Positions 36,225-45,207 of a DNA stretch of 64,000 nucleotides are shown piece after piece. Under the pieces are notes generated by a model. It saw nothing but the letters and a program-made list of their open reading frames with translations. It searched no databases and was not told the DNA's origin. Both the position numbers and the translations under genes were made by a program. The DNA is from Paraburkholderia largidicola (GTDB taxonomy: Bacteria > Pseudomonadota > Gammaproteobacteria > Burkholderiales > Burkholderiaceae): positions 1,116,001-1,180,000 of the forward strand of contig NZ_AP023175.1 in the NCBI RefSeq assembly GCF_013426895.1. The letters are read 5' to 3'. Position 1 is the first letter of the stretch, and every line of letters starts with the position of its first letter.

Positions 36225-37061
36225 ATGGAATCCTTCATCGTCCTGCTAGTTCTAGCATCCGCCATGCTCCACGCGAGCTGGAACGCCTTCCTGCGTCTCG
36301 CCGAAGACCGCATCTGGCTCCTCGGCATGATGTCGATCCCCTACCTCGCCGTGAGCGCCATCGGCGTCATCGTCCTGCCCATTCCCGCGCCCGCCGCATG
36401 GCCCTACATAGCTGCATCGGTCGTGCTGGAATTCGGCTATTGCCTCGCGCTCGTGCGTGCCTACCGCAGCGGTGACTTCGGGCAGATCTATCCGATCGCG
36501 CGCGGGCTCTCGCCCATGCTGGTGTTCGCCGGCGCGCTCGTGTTCGCGCACGAAACCCTCAAACCACTCGCAGCAACAGGCGTCGCGCTGGTGTCGCTCG
36601 GCATCGTCTCGCTCGCGTTTCGCCGCAACATGCGCTTCTCCGGCGAAAGCGTGCCCTACGCTTTGCTCACGGGTCTTTTCATCTCGGCATACTCCGTCGT
36701 CGACGGAATCGGCGCGCGCGTCGCGGGCAATGGTCTCAGCTACATCATGTGGGTCTATCTGCTGTGGAACGTGCCGCAGTTCCTGCTCGTGTGGCATTGG
36801 CGCGGCGGCGCAAAAGGACTCTTCACGTCGCGCGAAACGGTGTTGAAAGGCATGCTGTCAGGCGTGATCGCGTTGGTCGCGTATTGCCTCATCATCGAGG
36901 CGTATCGCTTTCTGCCCATCGCCATGGTGTCCGCGCTGCGCGAACTCAGCTCGATTTTCGCGGTGCTGATCGGCTTCTCGTTCATGCACGAAAAGCTGAC
37001 CGCGCGCCGCGTGTTCGCCTGCACGCTCGTCACGCTCGGCGCCGTGCTGATACGCTTCTAA
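36225..37061 (+). CDS. EamA/DMT-family transporter
   Basis: This 278-residue protein has ten hydrophobic helices arranged as two EamA repeats (about residues 3-132 and 142-278), the drug/metabolite transporter plan. It starts MESFIVLLVLASAMLHASWNAFLRL, and the second repeat ends MVSALRELSSIFAVLIGFSFMHEKLTARRVFACTLVTLGAVLIRF, a well-conserved DMT segment. The substrate is unknown. It lies directly after repeat element B and converges with the MocR gene 16 bp away. The ribosome site is weak (CCTGGATG context). Confidence 0.8.
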   Translation: MESFIVLLVLASAMLHASWNAFLRLAEDRIWLLGMMSIPYLAVSAIGVIVLPIPAPAAWPYIAASVVLEFGYCLALVRAYRSGDFGQIYPIARGLSPMLVFAGALVFAHETLKPLAATGVALVSLGIVSLAFRRNMRFSGESVPYALLTGLFISAYSVVDGIGARVAGNGLSYIMWVYLLWNVPQFLLVWHWRGGAKGLFTSRETVLKGMLSGVIALVAYCLIIEAYRFLPIAMVSALRELSSIFAVLIGFSFMHEKLTARRVFACTLVTLGAVLIRF

Positions 37062-37077
37062 CGTCAGTGCGCGTCGA

Positions 37078-38634
37078 TCACGCGAACAGCGGTAACGTCG
37101 CGTCGATCGCATCGGCGAGTGTGTCGAACGCGGGCGCGATCTCCTCGTCGGGCACGCACGCATAGCCGATCAGCAACCCCGACTGCGCGCGCGACGGTTG
37201 CGCGTAATACCCCGACAACGGACGCACGACGATATTGCGTTCGAGCGCAGCCGCCGCCACGGCGCGATCGTCCGTGCCTTCGGGTAGCTGCATCACGAGA
37301 TGCAGGCCCGCATCGCCGCCGACAGCCGGCAACGCATCGCCATAACGCCGTGCCGCGGCATCGAGCAAGGTCGAGCGGCGCTGACCATACAGCGTGCGCA
37401 TCTTGCGGATGTGCGACGTGAAATGCCCTTCGGCGATGAACTCCGCGAGCATCGCCTGCTGCAGCAACTGACCTTCCCGATACAGCTCGGCGCTGGCCGT
37501 CGCGAAGCTCTCGGCCAGCGCCTCGGGCACGACCAGATAGCCGATCCGCAGCCCCGGAAACAGCGTCTTGCCAAAGCTGCCGACATAGATCACCTGCCCC
37601 GCCGTATCGAGCCCTTGCAGCGACGCGAGCGGCCGGCTGCCGTAGCGGTACTCGCTGTCGTAGTCGTCCTCAATGATCCAGCACTGGTTCTGCCGCGCGT
37701 ATTCGAGCAGCATCCGCCGGCGCGCGAGGCTCATCACCATCCCGAGCGGGTACTGATGCGACGGCGTGACGAGAATCAGCTTCGGCGGATGCGCGAGATC
37801 GTCGGGTGACGGGTTGATGCCTTCGTCGTCGACGGCGATCGGGCGCGATTTGAGGCCCGACACGTGCATCACGCTGCGCACGCCCCAATAGCACGGGTCT
37901 TCCGTCCAGATGACGTCGCCGGGATCGGACAGCAGGCGCACGGCCAGATCGACGGATTGATGGATGCCCGTCGTGATGATGATCTGCTCGGGCGTGCAGC
38001 GCACCGAGCGCGACGTGCGCAGATAGTCCGCCAGCGCGTGGCGCAGCAATGACAGGCCGCCGCCAGGCGCGTAGGTCAGCAGATCGGGCCGCAGACGCCG
38101 CCAGTACTTGTTGTGCAAGCGGCTCCAGGCGCGCGCCGGAAAGCGCGTGACGTCCGGCACGCCCGGCATGAACGCGCCCCACTGCCGCTTCGACACGCCC
38201 GCGCCCGCAATCAGCCGCGCGCCGCGCTGCGACAGCGCGCGCGCGGCGGGCTGTTGCGCGTGCAGAGCGGATTTCGAATGCGGCAACGGCAACGCCTGCT
38301 GCAACTGCTGCACGGACGCCGAAACAGGCGCAGTCTGTCCGTCTGGCGATCCGACGATTTCATCCGGCGACGTATCGGCGACGAACGTGCCGCGCCCCGT
38401 CGCAGATGTCACGTAGCCCTCCAGCGCGAGCTGCTCGTAGACCTGGGTGACGGTGTTGCGCGCGATGCCGAGCTCGTTGGCGAGCAGGCGTGACGACGGC
38501 ACCTTGCTGCCAGCGGGCAGTTCACGCGTCAGGATGGCCTGTTGCAGCAGCCGATGCAGCTGGCGATAGATAGGCTGGCCGCTGCCGCGGTCCAGACGCT
38601 GGGCCAGCCAGTCGGACAAAACACTCGCGCGCAT
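37078..38634 (-). CDS. MocR/GabR-type transcriptional regulator (GntR-aminotransferase fusion)
   Basis: This is a 518-residue regulator. Residues 1-80 form a GntR winged helix (LDRGSGQPIYRQLHRLLQQAILTRELPAGSKVPSSRLLANELGIARNTVTQVYEQL), joined by a linker of about 60 residues to a fold-type I aminotransferase domain. The PLP lysine is in YVGSFGKTLFPGLRIGY, and EDDYDSEYRYG carries the cofactor Asp. MocR proteins sense an amino-group metabolite through PLP. It is divergent from gabT, so GABA-responsive control like that of Bacillus GabR is the natural inference. The shared 119-bp region contains a dyad at 38662-38682. Confidence 0.9.
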   Translation of the reverse strand: MRASVLSDWLAQRLDRGSGQPIYRQLHRLLQQAILTRELPAGSKVPSSRLLANELGIARNTVTQVYEQLALEGYVTSATGRGTFVADTSPDEIVGSPDGQTAPVSASVQQLQQALPLPHSKSALHAQQPAARALSQRGARLIAGAGVSKRQWGAFMPGVPDVTRFPARAWSRLHNKYWRRLRPDLLTYAPGGGLSLLRHALADYLRTSRSVRCTPEQIIITTGIHQSVDLAVRLLSDPGDVIWTEDPCYWGVRSVMHVSGLKSRPIAVDDEGINPSPDDLAHPPKLILVTPSHQYPLGMVMSLARRRMLLEYARQNQCWIIEDDYDSEYRYGSRPLASLQGLDTAGQVIYVGSFGKTLFPGLRIGYLVVPEALAESFATASAELYREGQLLQQAMLAEFIAEGHFTSHIRKMRTLYGQRRSTLLDAAARRYGDALPAVGGDAGLHLVMQLPEGTDDRAVAAAALERNIVVRPLSGYYAQPSRAQSGLLIGYACVPDEEIAPAFDTLADAIDATLPLFA

Positions 38635-38661
38635 GAATTGGCTCCTGATTTTTTACCAAAA

Positions 38662-38682
38662 TGGCTCTGAAATTTAGAGCCA
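38662..38682. promoter_or_regulatory. Dyad operator and gabT promoter region
   Basis: TGGCTCT and AGAGCCA flank GAAATTT, giving a 21-bp palindrome between the MocR gene and gabT. A TATAGT hexamer at 38691-38696 could be the gabT -10 box. The dyad would then sit in the -35 region, which is a good place for MocR control. Confidence 0.5.
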
Positions 38683-38753
38683 AATCTGATTATAGTCGCA
38701 GCATGTGCCGCGAAGGACGCGAGCGCCTGAACAAACCCGAACAGGAGATCTCC

Positions 38754-40037
38754 GTGAAGAATGCTGAACTGAAGAGCCGCAAGGACGCCGCCACCCCGCG
38801 CGGCGTGGGCGTGATGTGCGATTTCTACGCTGCGCGCGCCGAGAATGCGGAGTTGTGGGACGTCGAGGGCCGCCGCTACATCGATTTCGCGGCGGGCATC
38901 GCGGTGTGCAACACGGGTCATCGTCATCCGAAGATCGTCGAGGCTGTGCGCGCGCAACTGGACAACTTCACGCACACGGCTTATCAGATCGTGCCGTACG
39001 CGTCGTATGTCGAGCTGGCCGAGAAGATCAACCAGCGTGCGCCGGGCGACTATCCGAAGAAGACGGCGTTCTTCACGACGGGCGCCGAGGCTGTTGAAAA
39101 CGCGATCAAGATCGCGCGTGCCGCGACGGGCCGTCCGGGCGTGATCGCGTTCACGGGCGGCTTCCATGGCCGCACGATGATGGGCATGGCGCTGACGGGC
39201 AAGGTTGCGCCGTACAAGCTGAACTTCGGCCCGTTCCCGGCTGACGTGTTCCACGCACCGTTCCCGAATCCGCTGCACGGTGTGACGACGGCGGACTCGT
39301 TGAAGGCGATCGAGTTTCTGTTCAAGGCCGACATCGATCCGAAGCGCGTCGCGGCGATCATTTTCGAGCCGGTGCAAGGCGAAGGCGGTTTCTATCCGGC
39401 GCCTGCCGAATTCGTGCGCGCGCTGCGCAAGCTGTGCAACGAGCACGGCATCCTGCTGATCGCCGATGAAGTGCAAACGGGGTTTGCGCGTACGGGCAAG
39501 CTGTTCGCGATGCATCACTACGACGTCGTGCCTGATCTGATGACGATGGCCAAGAGCCTGGCGGGTGGCATGCCGCTGTCGGGCGTCGTTGGTCGCGCGG
39601 ATGTGATGGATGCCGCTGCGCCCGGCGGGCTGGGTGGCACGTATGCGGGTAATCCGTTGGCGGTGGCTTCGGCGCTTGCCGTGCTCGATATCATCGATGA
39701 AGAGAAGCTCTGCGAGCGAGCTGTTCTGCTTGGCGACAAGCTGAAGTCGCGCTTGACTGCGCTGCAGTCGGAAGTGCCGCAGATCGCCGATGTGCGGGGT
39801 CCTGGCGGCATGGTCGCCGTCGAGTTCTGCAAGCCCGGTACTTCCGATGCGGATGCTGATTTCACCAAGCGCGTGCAGACGCGGGCTCTGGAGCGTGGGT
39901 TGTTGCTGCTCGTGTGTGGTGTTTATTCGAACGTTGTTCGGTTCTTGTTCCCGCTGACTGTTCAGGATTCTGTCTTTGATGAGGCGCTTTCGATTCTCGA
40001 AGAAGTGCTGAAGGAGACTGTGGGCGTGACGGCCTGA
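38754..40037 (+). CDS. gabT: 4-aminobutyrate aminotransferase GabT
   Basis: This 427-residue PLP enzyme transfers the amino group of GABA to 2-oxoglutarate, giving succinate semialdehyde and glutamate. It is a class III aminotransferase, with FFTTGAEAVENAIKIARAATGR, the GGFHGRTMMGMALTGK block, EPVQGEGGFYPAP, the DEVQTGFARTG cofactor motif and the Schiff-base lysine in TMAKSLAGGMPLSG. I chose the GTG at 38754 (MKNAELKSRKDAATPRG), which has AGGAG six bases upstream and gives the family length. An in-frame ATG at 38661 lies inside the operator. gabD follows, but 813 bp away because repeat element C sits between them. Confidence 0.93.
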   Translation: MKNAELKSRKDAATPRGVGVMCDFYAARAENAELWDVEGRRYIDFAAGIAVCNTGHRHPKIVEAVRAQLDNFTHTAYQIVPYASYVELAEKINQRAPGDYPKKTAFFTTGAEAVENAIKIARAATGRPGVIAFTGGFHGRTMMGMALTGKVAPYKLNFGPFPADVFHAPFPNPLHGVTTADSLKAIEFLFKADIDPKRVAAIIFEPVQGEGGFYPAPAEFVRALRKLCNEHGILLIADEVQTGFARTGKLFAMHHYDVVPDLMTMAKSLAGGMPLSGVVGRADVMDAAAPGGLGGTYAGNPLAVASALAVLDIIDEEKLCERAVLLGDKLKSRLTALQSEVPQIADVRGPGGMVAVEFCKPGTSDADADFTKRVQTRALERGLLLLVCGVYSNVVRFLFPLTVQDSVFDEALSILEEVLKETVGVTA

Positions 40038-40129
40038 TCTTTTTTTTGCCTGCGGCGGCTTTTTTTGAAGTCGCCGGGTTTGTTTGTGTTTTGTTTGTCT
40101 GCGACGCTGTGCGGTGTTTTTGTGTTTGC

Positions 40130-40789
40130 GCTGGCATCCGCGTTTTGTTGTTGGTTCGCTAGCGTTGCCCCTGTGCGGGGCGGCACCTACTTTTCTTTGC
40201 CGCCGCAAAGAAAAGTAGGCAAAAGAAAGCGGCTCACACCGCCAGTTCTTGTATTCGCCTGAGGGCCCCCACAGGGTCTTACGCTTCGCACGGCATCGCG
40301 CTGATCTAACGTTGGTTGCCAACGTTCTGAGTGTTAGCCTCACCCGCTTCGCACGCCCGTACAACGGCTAACGGCCGCGAATGGTATGCGCCGCCCAGGT
40401 GGCAAACGGTGTGTAGGTTGTCGCGTCATATAACCCGGCGCTCTTACATGGTGGGGCGCATGCGCTATCGGTCCGAAGTGAGGCGTGTGAGGTACTACGG
40501 CCTGCACACAGTTTGCCACCTGGGCGGCGGTGGACTGTCTGGCACGGTGTGCCGCGACGCTGGGGCATGAAGCGGGTGAGGCGCACTGCAAGAGCGCTGG
40601 CAACGAGCGTGGGTCACGTGGTTGCCGTGTGAAGTGTAAGACCCTTTGGGGGCCCTCAGGCGGGAAGAAATGTTGGCGGTGTTAGCCGCTTTCTTTTGCC
40701 TACTTTTCTTTGCGGCGGCAAAGAAAAGTAGGTGCCGCCCCGCACAGGGGCAACGTTTGAAGCACCAGTAACAAAATGCGGATGCCAGC
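40130..40789 (+). repeat. Palindromic intergenic element, copy C (between gabT and gabD)
   Basis: This 660-bp copy is in the same orientation as A. Hairpins lie at 40186-40219 and 40699-40732. Here the outer inverted ends are also clear: GTCTGCGACG at 40097-40106 and CGTCGCAGAC at 40815-40824, giving a full span of 728 bp. The right flank (AGACATAAGAACCCAAAA) is the same as at copy D and runs to within about 12 bp of the gabD start, so the repeat borders the gabD ribosome site. It splits the gab operon. Confidence 0.85.
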
Positions 40790-40850
40790 ACAAACGCCAG
40801 AACAACCAAACCAGCGTCGCAGACATAAGAACCCAAAAGGACGAGTGAAA

Positions 40851-42317
40851 ATGACTGACTTGCGTAGCAAACTAAAAGACCCTTCCCTGCTGCAAAGCAA
40901 TGCATACATCAATGGCGAGTGGCAGGATGCCGAAAACAAAGAAACCTTCGAGATCCTGAACCCGGCAACAGGCGAACTGATCGCACAAGTGCCGCGAATG
41001 GGCACACAAGAAACCCGCCGCGCCATCGAAGCGGCAAACAAGGCATGGCCCGCCTGGAAGGCAAAAACCGGCAAACAACGCGCAGAAATCCTCCGCAAGT
41101 GGAACGACTTGATGCTCGCGAACGCCGATGACCTGGCGTTAATCCTGACCACGGAACAAGGCAAACCGCTCGCCGAAGCAAAAGGCGAAATCGGCTACGC
41201 CGCCTCCTTCCTCGAATGGTTCGGCGAAGAAGCCAAGCGCGTCTACGGCGATACGATCCCCACCGTCGCGAACGACAAACGCATCGTCGTCACGAAGGAA
41301 CCGGTCGGCGTCTGCGCCGCCATCACACCGTGGAACTTCCCCGCTGCGATGATCACCCGCAAGGTCGGACCCGCCCTCGCCGCAGGCTGCCCGATCGTCG
41401 TCAAGCCCGCTGAAGCGACGCCGCTCTCCGCGCTCGCGCTCGCCGTACTCGCCGAGCGCGCTGGCGTGCCCGCCGGCATCTTCAGCGTCGTCACCGGCGA
41501 TCCGAAACCGATCGGCGGCGAAATGACCAGCAACGCAACCGTGCGCAAACTGTCGTTCACGGGCTCAACGGCAGTGGGACGTCTGCTGATGGCGCAGTGC
41601 GCGCCGACCGTCAAGAAGGTGTCGCTGGAACTGGGCGGCAACGCGCCGTTCATCGTGTTCGATGACGCCGATCTCGACGCGGCCGTCGAAGGCGCCATTG
41701 CTTCGAAGTACCGCAACAGCGGTCAGACCTGCGTCTGCACCAACCGCTTCTACGTGCATGACAGCGTCTACGATGCGTTCGCCGAAAAACTCGCCGCAGC
41801 CGTGACGAAGCTCAAGGTCGGCTTCGGCACCGAACAAGGCGTGCAGCAAGGCCCGCTCATCAACGAGGCGGCCGTGCTCAAGGTCGAGTCGCATATCGAG
41901 GATGCACTCGGCAAGGGCGCGCGCGTCGTCACGGGTGGCAAGCGTCATGCGCTCGGTCACGGCTTCTTCGAGCCGACCGTGCTCGCCGATGTCACGCCGG
42001 ACATGAAGGTCGCGCGCGACGAAACCTTCGGTCCGCTCGCGCCGCTGTTCCGCTTCTCGTCGGATGCGGAAGTGGTCGAGATGGCGAACAGCACGGAATT
42101 CGGGCTGGCGTCGTATTTCTATAGCCGCGATATCGGTCGTATCTGGCGCGTTGCCGAAGCGCTCGAGTTCGGTATGGTTGGGATCAACACCGGTGCGATC
42201 TCGAATGAAGTGGCGCCGTTTGGTGGGGTCAAGCAGTCAGGGCTTGGGCGTGAAGGCTCGCATTACGGCATTGATGAGTATGTCGTGATCAAGTACATGT
42301 GTATTGGCGGGGTTTGA
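40851..42317 (+). CDS. gabD: NAD(P)-dependent succinate-semialdehyde dehydrogenase GabD
   Basis: This 488-residue aldehyde dehydrogenase oxidises succinate semialdehyde to succinate, the second step of GABA degradation. It has the catalytic Glu in VSLELGGNAPFIVF and the catalytic Cys in SGQTCVCTNRFY. It also has the cofactor loop FTGSTAVGRLLM, TPWNFPAAMITRK and the C-terminal GVKQSGLGREGSHYGIDEY. It starts at the ATG at 40851 behind AAGGACGAG. It is flanked on both sides by palindromic elements (C upstream, D downstream), so any cotranscription with gabT has to pass through element C. Confidence 0.93.
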   Translation: MTDLRSKLKDPSLLQSNAYINGEWQDAENKETFEILNPATGELIAQVPRMGTQETRRAIEAANKAWPAWKAKTGKQRAEILRKWNDLMLANADDLALILTTEQGKPLAEAKGEIGYAASFLEWFGEEAKRVYGDTIPTVANDKRIVVTKEPVGVCAAITPWNFPAAMITRKVGPALAAGCPIVVKPAEATPLSALALAVLAERAGVPAGIFSVVTGDPKPIGGEMTSNATVRKLSFTGSTAVGRLLMAQCAPTVKKVSLELGGNAPFIVFDDADLDAAVEGAIASKYRNSGQTCVCTNRFYVHDSVYDAFAEKLAAAVTKLKVGFGTEQGVQQGPLINEAAVLKVESHIEDALGKGARVVTGGKRHALGHGFFEPTVLADVTPDMKVARDETFGPLAPLFRFSSDAEVVEMANSTEFGLASYFYSRDIGRIWRVAEALEFGMVGINTGAISNEVAPFGGVKQSGLGREGSHYGIDEYVVIKYMCIGGV

Positions 42318-42365
42318 TTTTTTTCGTCTGCGACGCTTTTTGGTTTTTGGTCTTCGGCCAGTGTC

Positions 42366-43022
42366 GCTGGCATCCGCGTGATGTTATTGGTCTGCTAGCG
42401 TCGCCCCTGTGCGGGGCGGCACCTACTTTTCTTTGCCGCCGCAAAGAAAAGTAGGCAAAAGAAAGCGGCTCACACCGCCAACATTTCTTCTTGCCTGAGG
42501 GCCCCCAAAGGTTCCTACGCTTCACACGGCAACCACGTGACCCACGTCCGTTGCCAGCGCTCTTGCGGCGCGCCTCACCCGCTTCACGCTCCCGCACTAC
42601 AGCACGCGGTGCCAGATAGTCCACGGCCGCCCAGGTGGCAAACTGTGTGTCGGCACAGGTACTCCACACGCCTCACTCCGGACCAATAGCACACACGTTC
42701 CACCCTGTAAGAGCGCCAGGTTATACGACGCGACAACCTACACACCGTTTGCCACCTGGGCGGCGCATACCATTCGCTGCCGCTGGCCCAAGTAGGGTAT
42801 TCGAAGCGGGTGAGGCGTTCATTCGAAGCGTTGGCAACGGGTACCAGCCAAGGGCTCTGCCGAATGAAGCATGGGGACGTTGGGGGCCCGTGGATAGGAA
42901 CATGGGCTGGCGGTGTGAGCCGCTTTCTTTTGCCTACTTTTCTTTGCGGCGGCAAAGAAAAGTAGGTGCCGCCCCGCACAGGGGCAACGCTAGCGAACCA
43001 ATAACATCAAGCGGATGCCAGC
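42366..43022 (-). repeat. Palindromic intergenic element, copy D
   Basis: This 657-bp copy is oriented like B. Hairpins lie at 42422-42455 and 42933-42966. The outer ends are GTCTGCGACG at 42326-42335 and CGTCGCAGAC at 43048-43057 (732 bp in all). A second partial right end (ATAACATCACGCGGATGCCA, about 43076-43095) follows in tandem, suggesting a past duplication or a remnant of another copy. It lies between the convergent gabD and lipA genes. Confidence 0.85.
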
Positions 43023-43102
43023 ACAAACGCCAAAACAACCAAACCAGCGTCGCAGACATAAGAACCCAAAACAATAACATCACGCGGATGCCAGCCACAG
43101 AA

Positions 43103-44077
43103 TCAAGCAAGAACAGTATCCCCCGCATGATAAGAAGACCGCACCAGCGGCCCCGACACCACCTCACGAAACCCCATCTTCAACCCCTCCTCTCTGAAAG
43201 CAGAAAAAGTCTCCGGCACGACATAGCGCTTAACAGCCATATGAAACCTGGAAGGCGCGAGATACTGCCCGATCGTGAGCACATCAACGCCATGCGCACG
43301 AATATCCCGCATCGTCTCCAGAAGTTCATCATCACTTTCCCCGAGCCCCACCATCAAGCCGGATTTAGTGACCACTGAAGCATTCGCCTCCTTCACCCGC
43401 CGAAGCAACATCAAAGACCCACGATAATCCGCGCCCGCCCGTGCCGCGCGATACAGCGAAGGCACCGTTTCGACGTTGTGATTGAACACATCCGGCCACG
43501 CCGCCGACAACGCATCGAGCGCCCGCTCGACACGCCCCCGGAAATCCGGCGTCAACACCTCGACGCGTATCCCCGGCACGCGCTCACGCAGCAACGCAAC
43601 ACAACGCGCAAAATGCGCCGCGCCACCGTCGCGCAGATCATCGCGATCCACCGATGTAATCACCACATACCGCAGCCCCAACGCAGCGACGGCGTCAGCC
43701 AGCCGCGCCGGTTCTTCATCGTCGAGCGGCAGCGGCCTTCCATGCGCGACATCGCAAAACGCACAACGCCGCGTGCAGATGCCGCCCATGATCATGAACG
43801 TCGCCGTGCGCTGCGCGAAGCATTCGCCGATATTCGGGCACATCGCTTCCTCGCACACCGAATGCAGACGATGCTCGCGCAGTATCGACGCCATGCCCGC
43901 CACCGTCTCGCTCATCATCGGCCTTGCGCGCAGCCATGCAGGCTTCGGCAGCGCGCCGCCCGGCTCCGGTGGCACGACCTTCACGGGAATGCGCGCGAGT
44001 TTGTCACGGCTCCTCAAGCCGTGCTGCCCCAGCGCGGTAACGCTGTCGTGGGTAGACATCTGCGGCGCGGCTGCCAT
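43103..44077 (-). CDS. lipA: Lipoyl synthase LipA of the acetoin cluster
   Basis: This 324-residue radical-SAM enzyme inserts two sulfur atoms into octanoyl groups. The auxiliary cluster cysteines are in [12 protein letters not shown], and the radical-SAM motif is CTRRCAFC. The rest follows LipA closely ([43 protein letters not shown]), and the C-terminal Arg-Ser-Ser-Tyr (LVRSSYHAG) is present. It is the last gene of acoX-A-B-C-lipA, with its start 2 bp after the acoC stop. It is therefore probably a dedicated copy that lipoylates the AcoC E2, in addition to a housekeeping lipA elsewhere. Confidence 0.9.
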   Translation of the reverse strand: MAAAPQMSTHDSVTALGQHGLRSRDKLARIPVKVVPPEPGGALPKPAWLRARPMMSETVAGMASILREHRLHSVCEEAMCPNIGECFAQRTATFMIMGGICTRRCAFCDVAHGRPLPLDDEEPARLADAVAALGLRYVVITSVDRDDLRDGGAAHFARCVALLRERVPGIRVEVLTPDFRGRVERALDALSAAWPDVFNHNVETVPSLYRAARAGADYRGSLMLLRRVKEANASVVTKSGLMVGLGESDDELLETMRDIRAHGVDVLTIGQYLAPSRFHMAVKRYVVPETFSAFREEGLKMGFREVVSGPLVRSSYHAGDTVLA

Positions 44078-44079
44078 CG

Positions 44080-45192
44080 TCAGGCTCCGAAGAAGTCGTT
44101 GAGCAGGCGGTTCACCTCCGATGCCGACTCCATCTGCACCATATGCCCCTTGCCCGGCAGCACATGCACGCGGATATCGCCGGGCAGCCCTTGCGCGTGG
44201 CTCGCAGGAATGATCTGGTCGAGCTCGCCCCAGATCACCAGCGTGCGCGGCGCGAGCCTGTCGAGACGATCGCGATAGCTACGCTGCTGCGCGCCATCCT
44301 TGAACGCCGACGCCGCGATCTTCTGCAAGGTCTCGCCCACCCCTTCGAGCCGCTTGTACTTGACGATATCCTCGACCAGTTGCCGCGTGACGAGAGAACC
44401 GTCGGCGAACAGTTTCGTCAGATGCGGCTTCAGCGTATTGCGGCTGTTGCCCGACACGAATCCGTCGATGTACTCGCGGTTGATCTCATTGCCAAGACCC
44501 GCCCCCGCGATCAGCGAAAGCGACGCCACACGCTGCGGCGCTTTCGCTGCGACCGTCATCGCGACGAGACTGCCCATCGAATGCCCGACGAAATGCGCAC
44601 GTTCGATACCGCGATCGTCAAGAAACGCGATCACGCTATCGGCCAGCTCATCGGCGCTGCCCGACTCCACCGCTTTCGTCGATTCGCCATGCCCCGGCAG
44701 GTCCAGCGCATACACCGTGCGATGCGCGGCGAGGTCGGCGTGATTGAACAGCCAGTTGTTCAGATCGCCGCCGAAACCGTGGATCAGCACGGCGGGCGTG
44801 CCGCCGTCGCCGATCTTCAGATACCGAATGGTGCGCCCGCCGATCTGCGCTTTCTCCGGCTGCGGGCCTGCATCGGCGGAGTCTTCGGCGAGCGGCACGA
44901 AATCGCGCTGGAACGCTTCGACGGCTGCATCGATGTCGGCATCCGCCTCCTGCTCATCCGCGACCACGCCGAGCAGCGCGCCGACGGGCAGCGTGTCGCC
45001 CTCCTGCGCGACCTGGCGACGCAACGTGCCGTTGAACGCGCACTCCACACCCGAAGCAATCTTGTCGCTTTCGACGTCGAGCACTTCGTCGCCCTTCGCC
45101 ACCGTGTCGCCAATCGACTTCAACCAGCCGTTGACCTGCCCCTGCTGCATCGACAGGCCCCACTTGGGCATCGTGATCATGTGAATCGACAT
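44080..45192 (-). CDS. acoC: Acetoin dehydrogenase E2 component AcoC (lipoyl domain fused to alpha/beta hydrolase)
   Basis: This is a 370-residue protein. Residues 1-80 are a lipoyl domain, with the lipoylated lysine in [12 protein letters not shown]. After a linker, residues from about 130 form an alpha/beta-hydrolase domain ([16 protein letters not shown], nucleophile GHSMGS, acid in WGELDQIIP, His in [11 protein letters not shown]) in place of the usual acyltransferase domain. This is the AcoC type, which transfers the acetyl group of cleaved acetoin to CoA. It lies between acoB (15 bp upstream) and lipA (2 bp downstream). Confidence 0.93.
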   Translation of the reverse strand: MSIHMITMPKWGLSMQQGQVNGWLKSIGDTVAKGDEVLDVESDKIASGVECAFNGTLRRQVAQEGDTLPVGALLGVVADEQEADADIDAAVEAFQRDFVPLAEDSADAGPQPEKAQIGGRTIRYLKIGDGGTPAVLIHGFGGDLNNWLFNHADLAAHRTVYALDLPGHGESTKAVESGSADELADSVIAFLDDRGIERAHFVGHSMGSLVAMTVAAKAPQRVASLSLIAGAGLGNEINREYIDGFVSGNSRNTLKPHLTKLFADGSLVTRQLVEDIVKYKRLEGVGETLQKIAASAFKDGAQQRSYRDRLDRLAPRTLVIWGELDQIIPASHAQGLPGDIRVHVLPGKGHMVQMESASEVNRLLNDFFGA

Positions 45193-45207
45193 TGCTCAGT
45201 TCCTCGC

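Noticed and set aside
38661..38753. In-frame ATG upstream as gabT start
   Set aside because: The ATG lies inside the dyad operator and would add 31 residues; the GTG at 38754 has AGGAG at good spacing and gives the family length.
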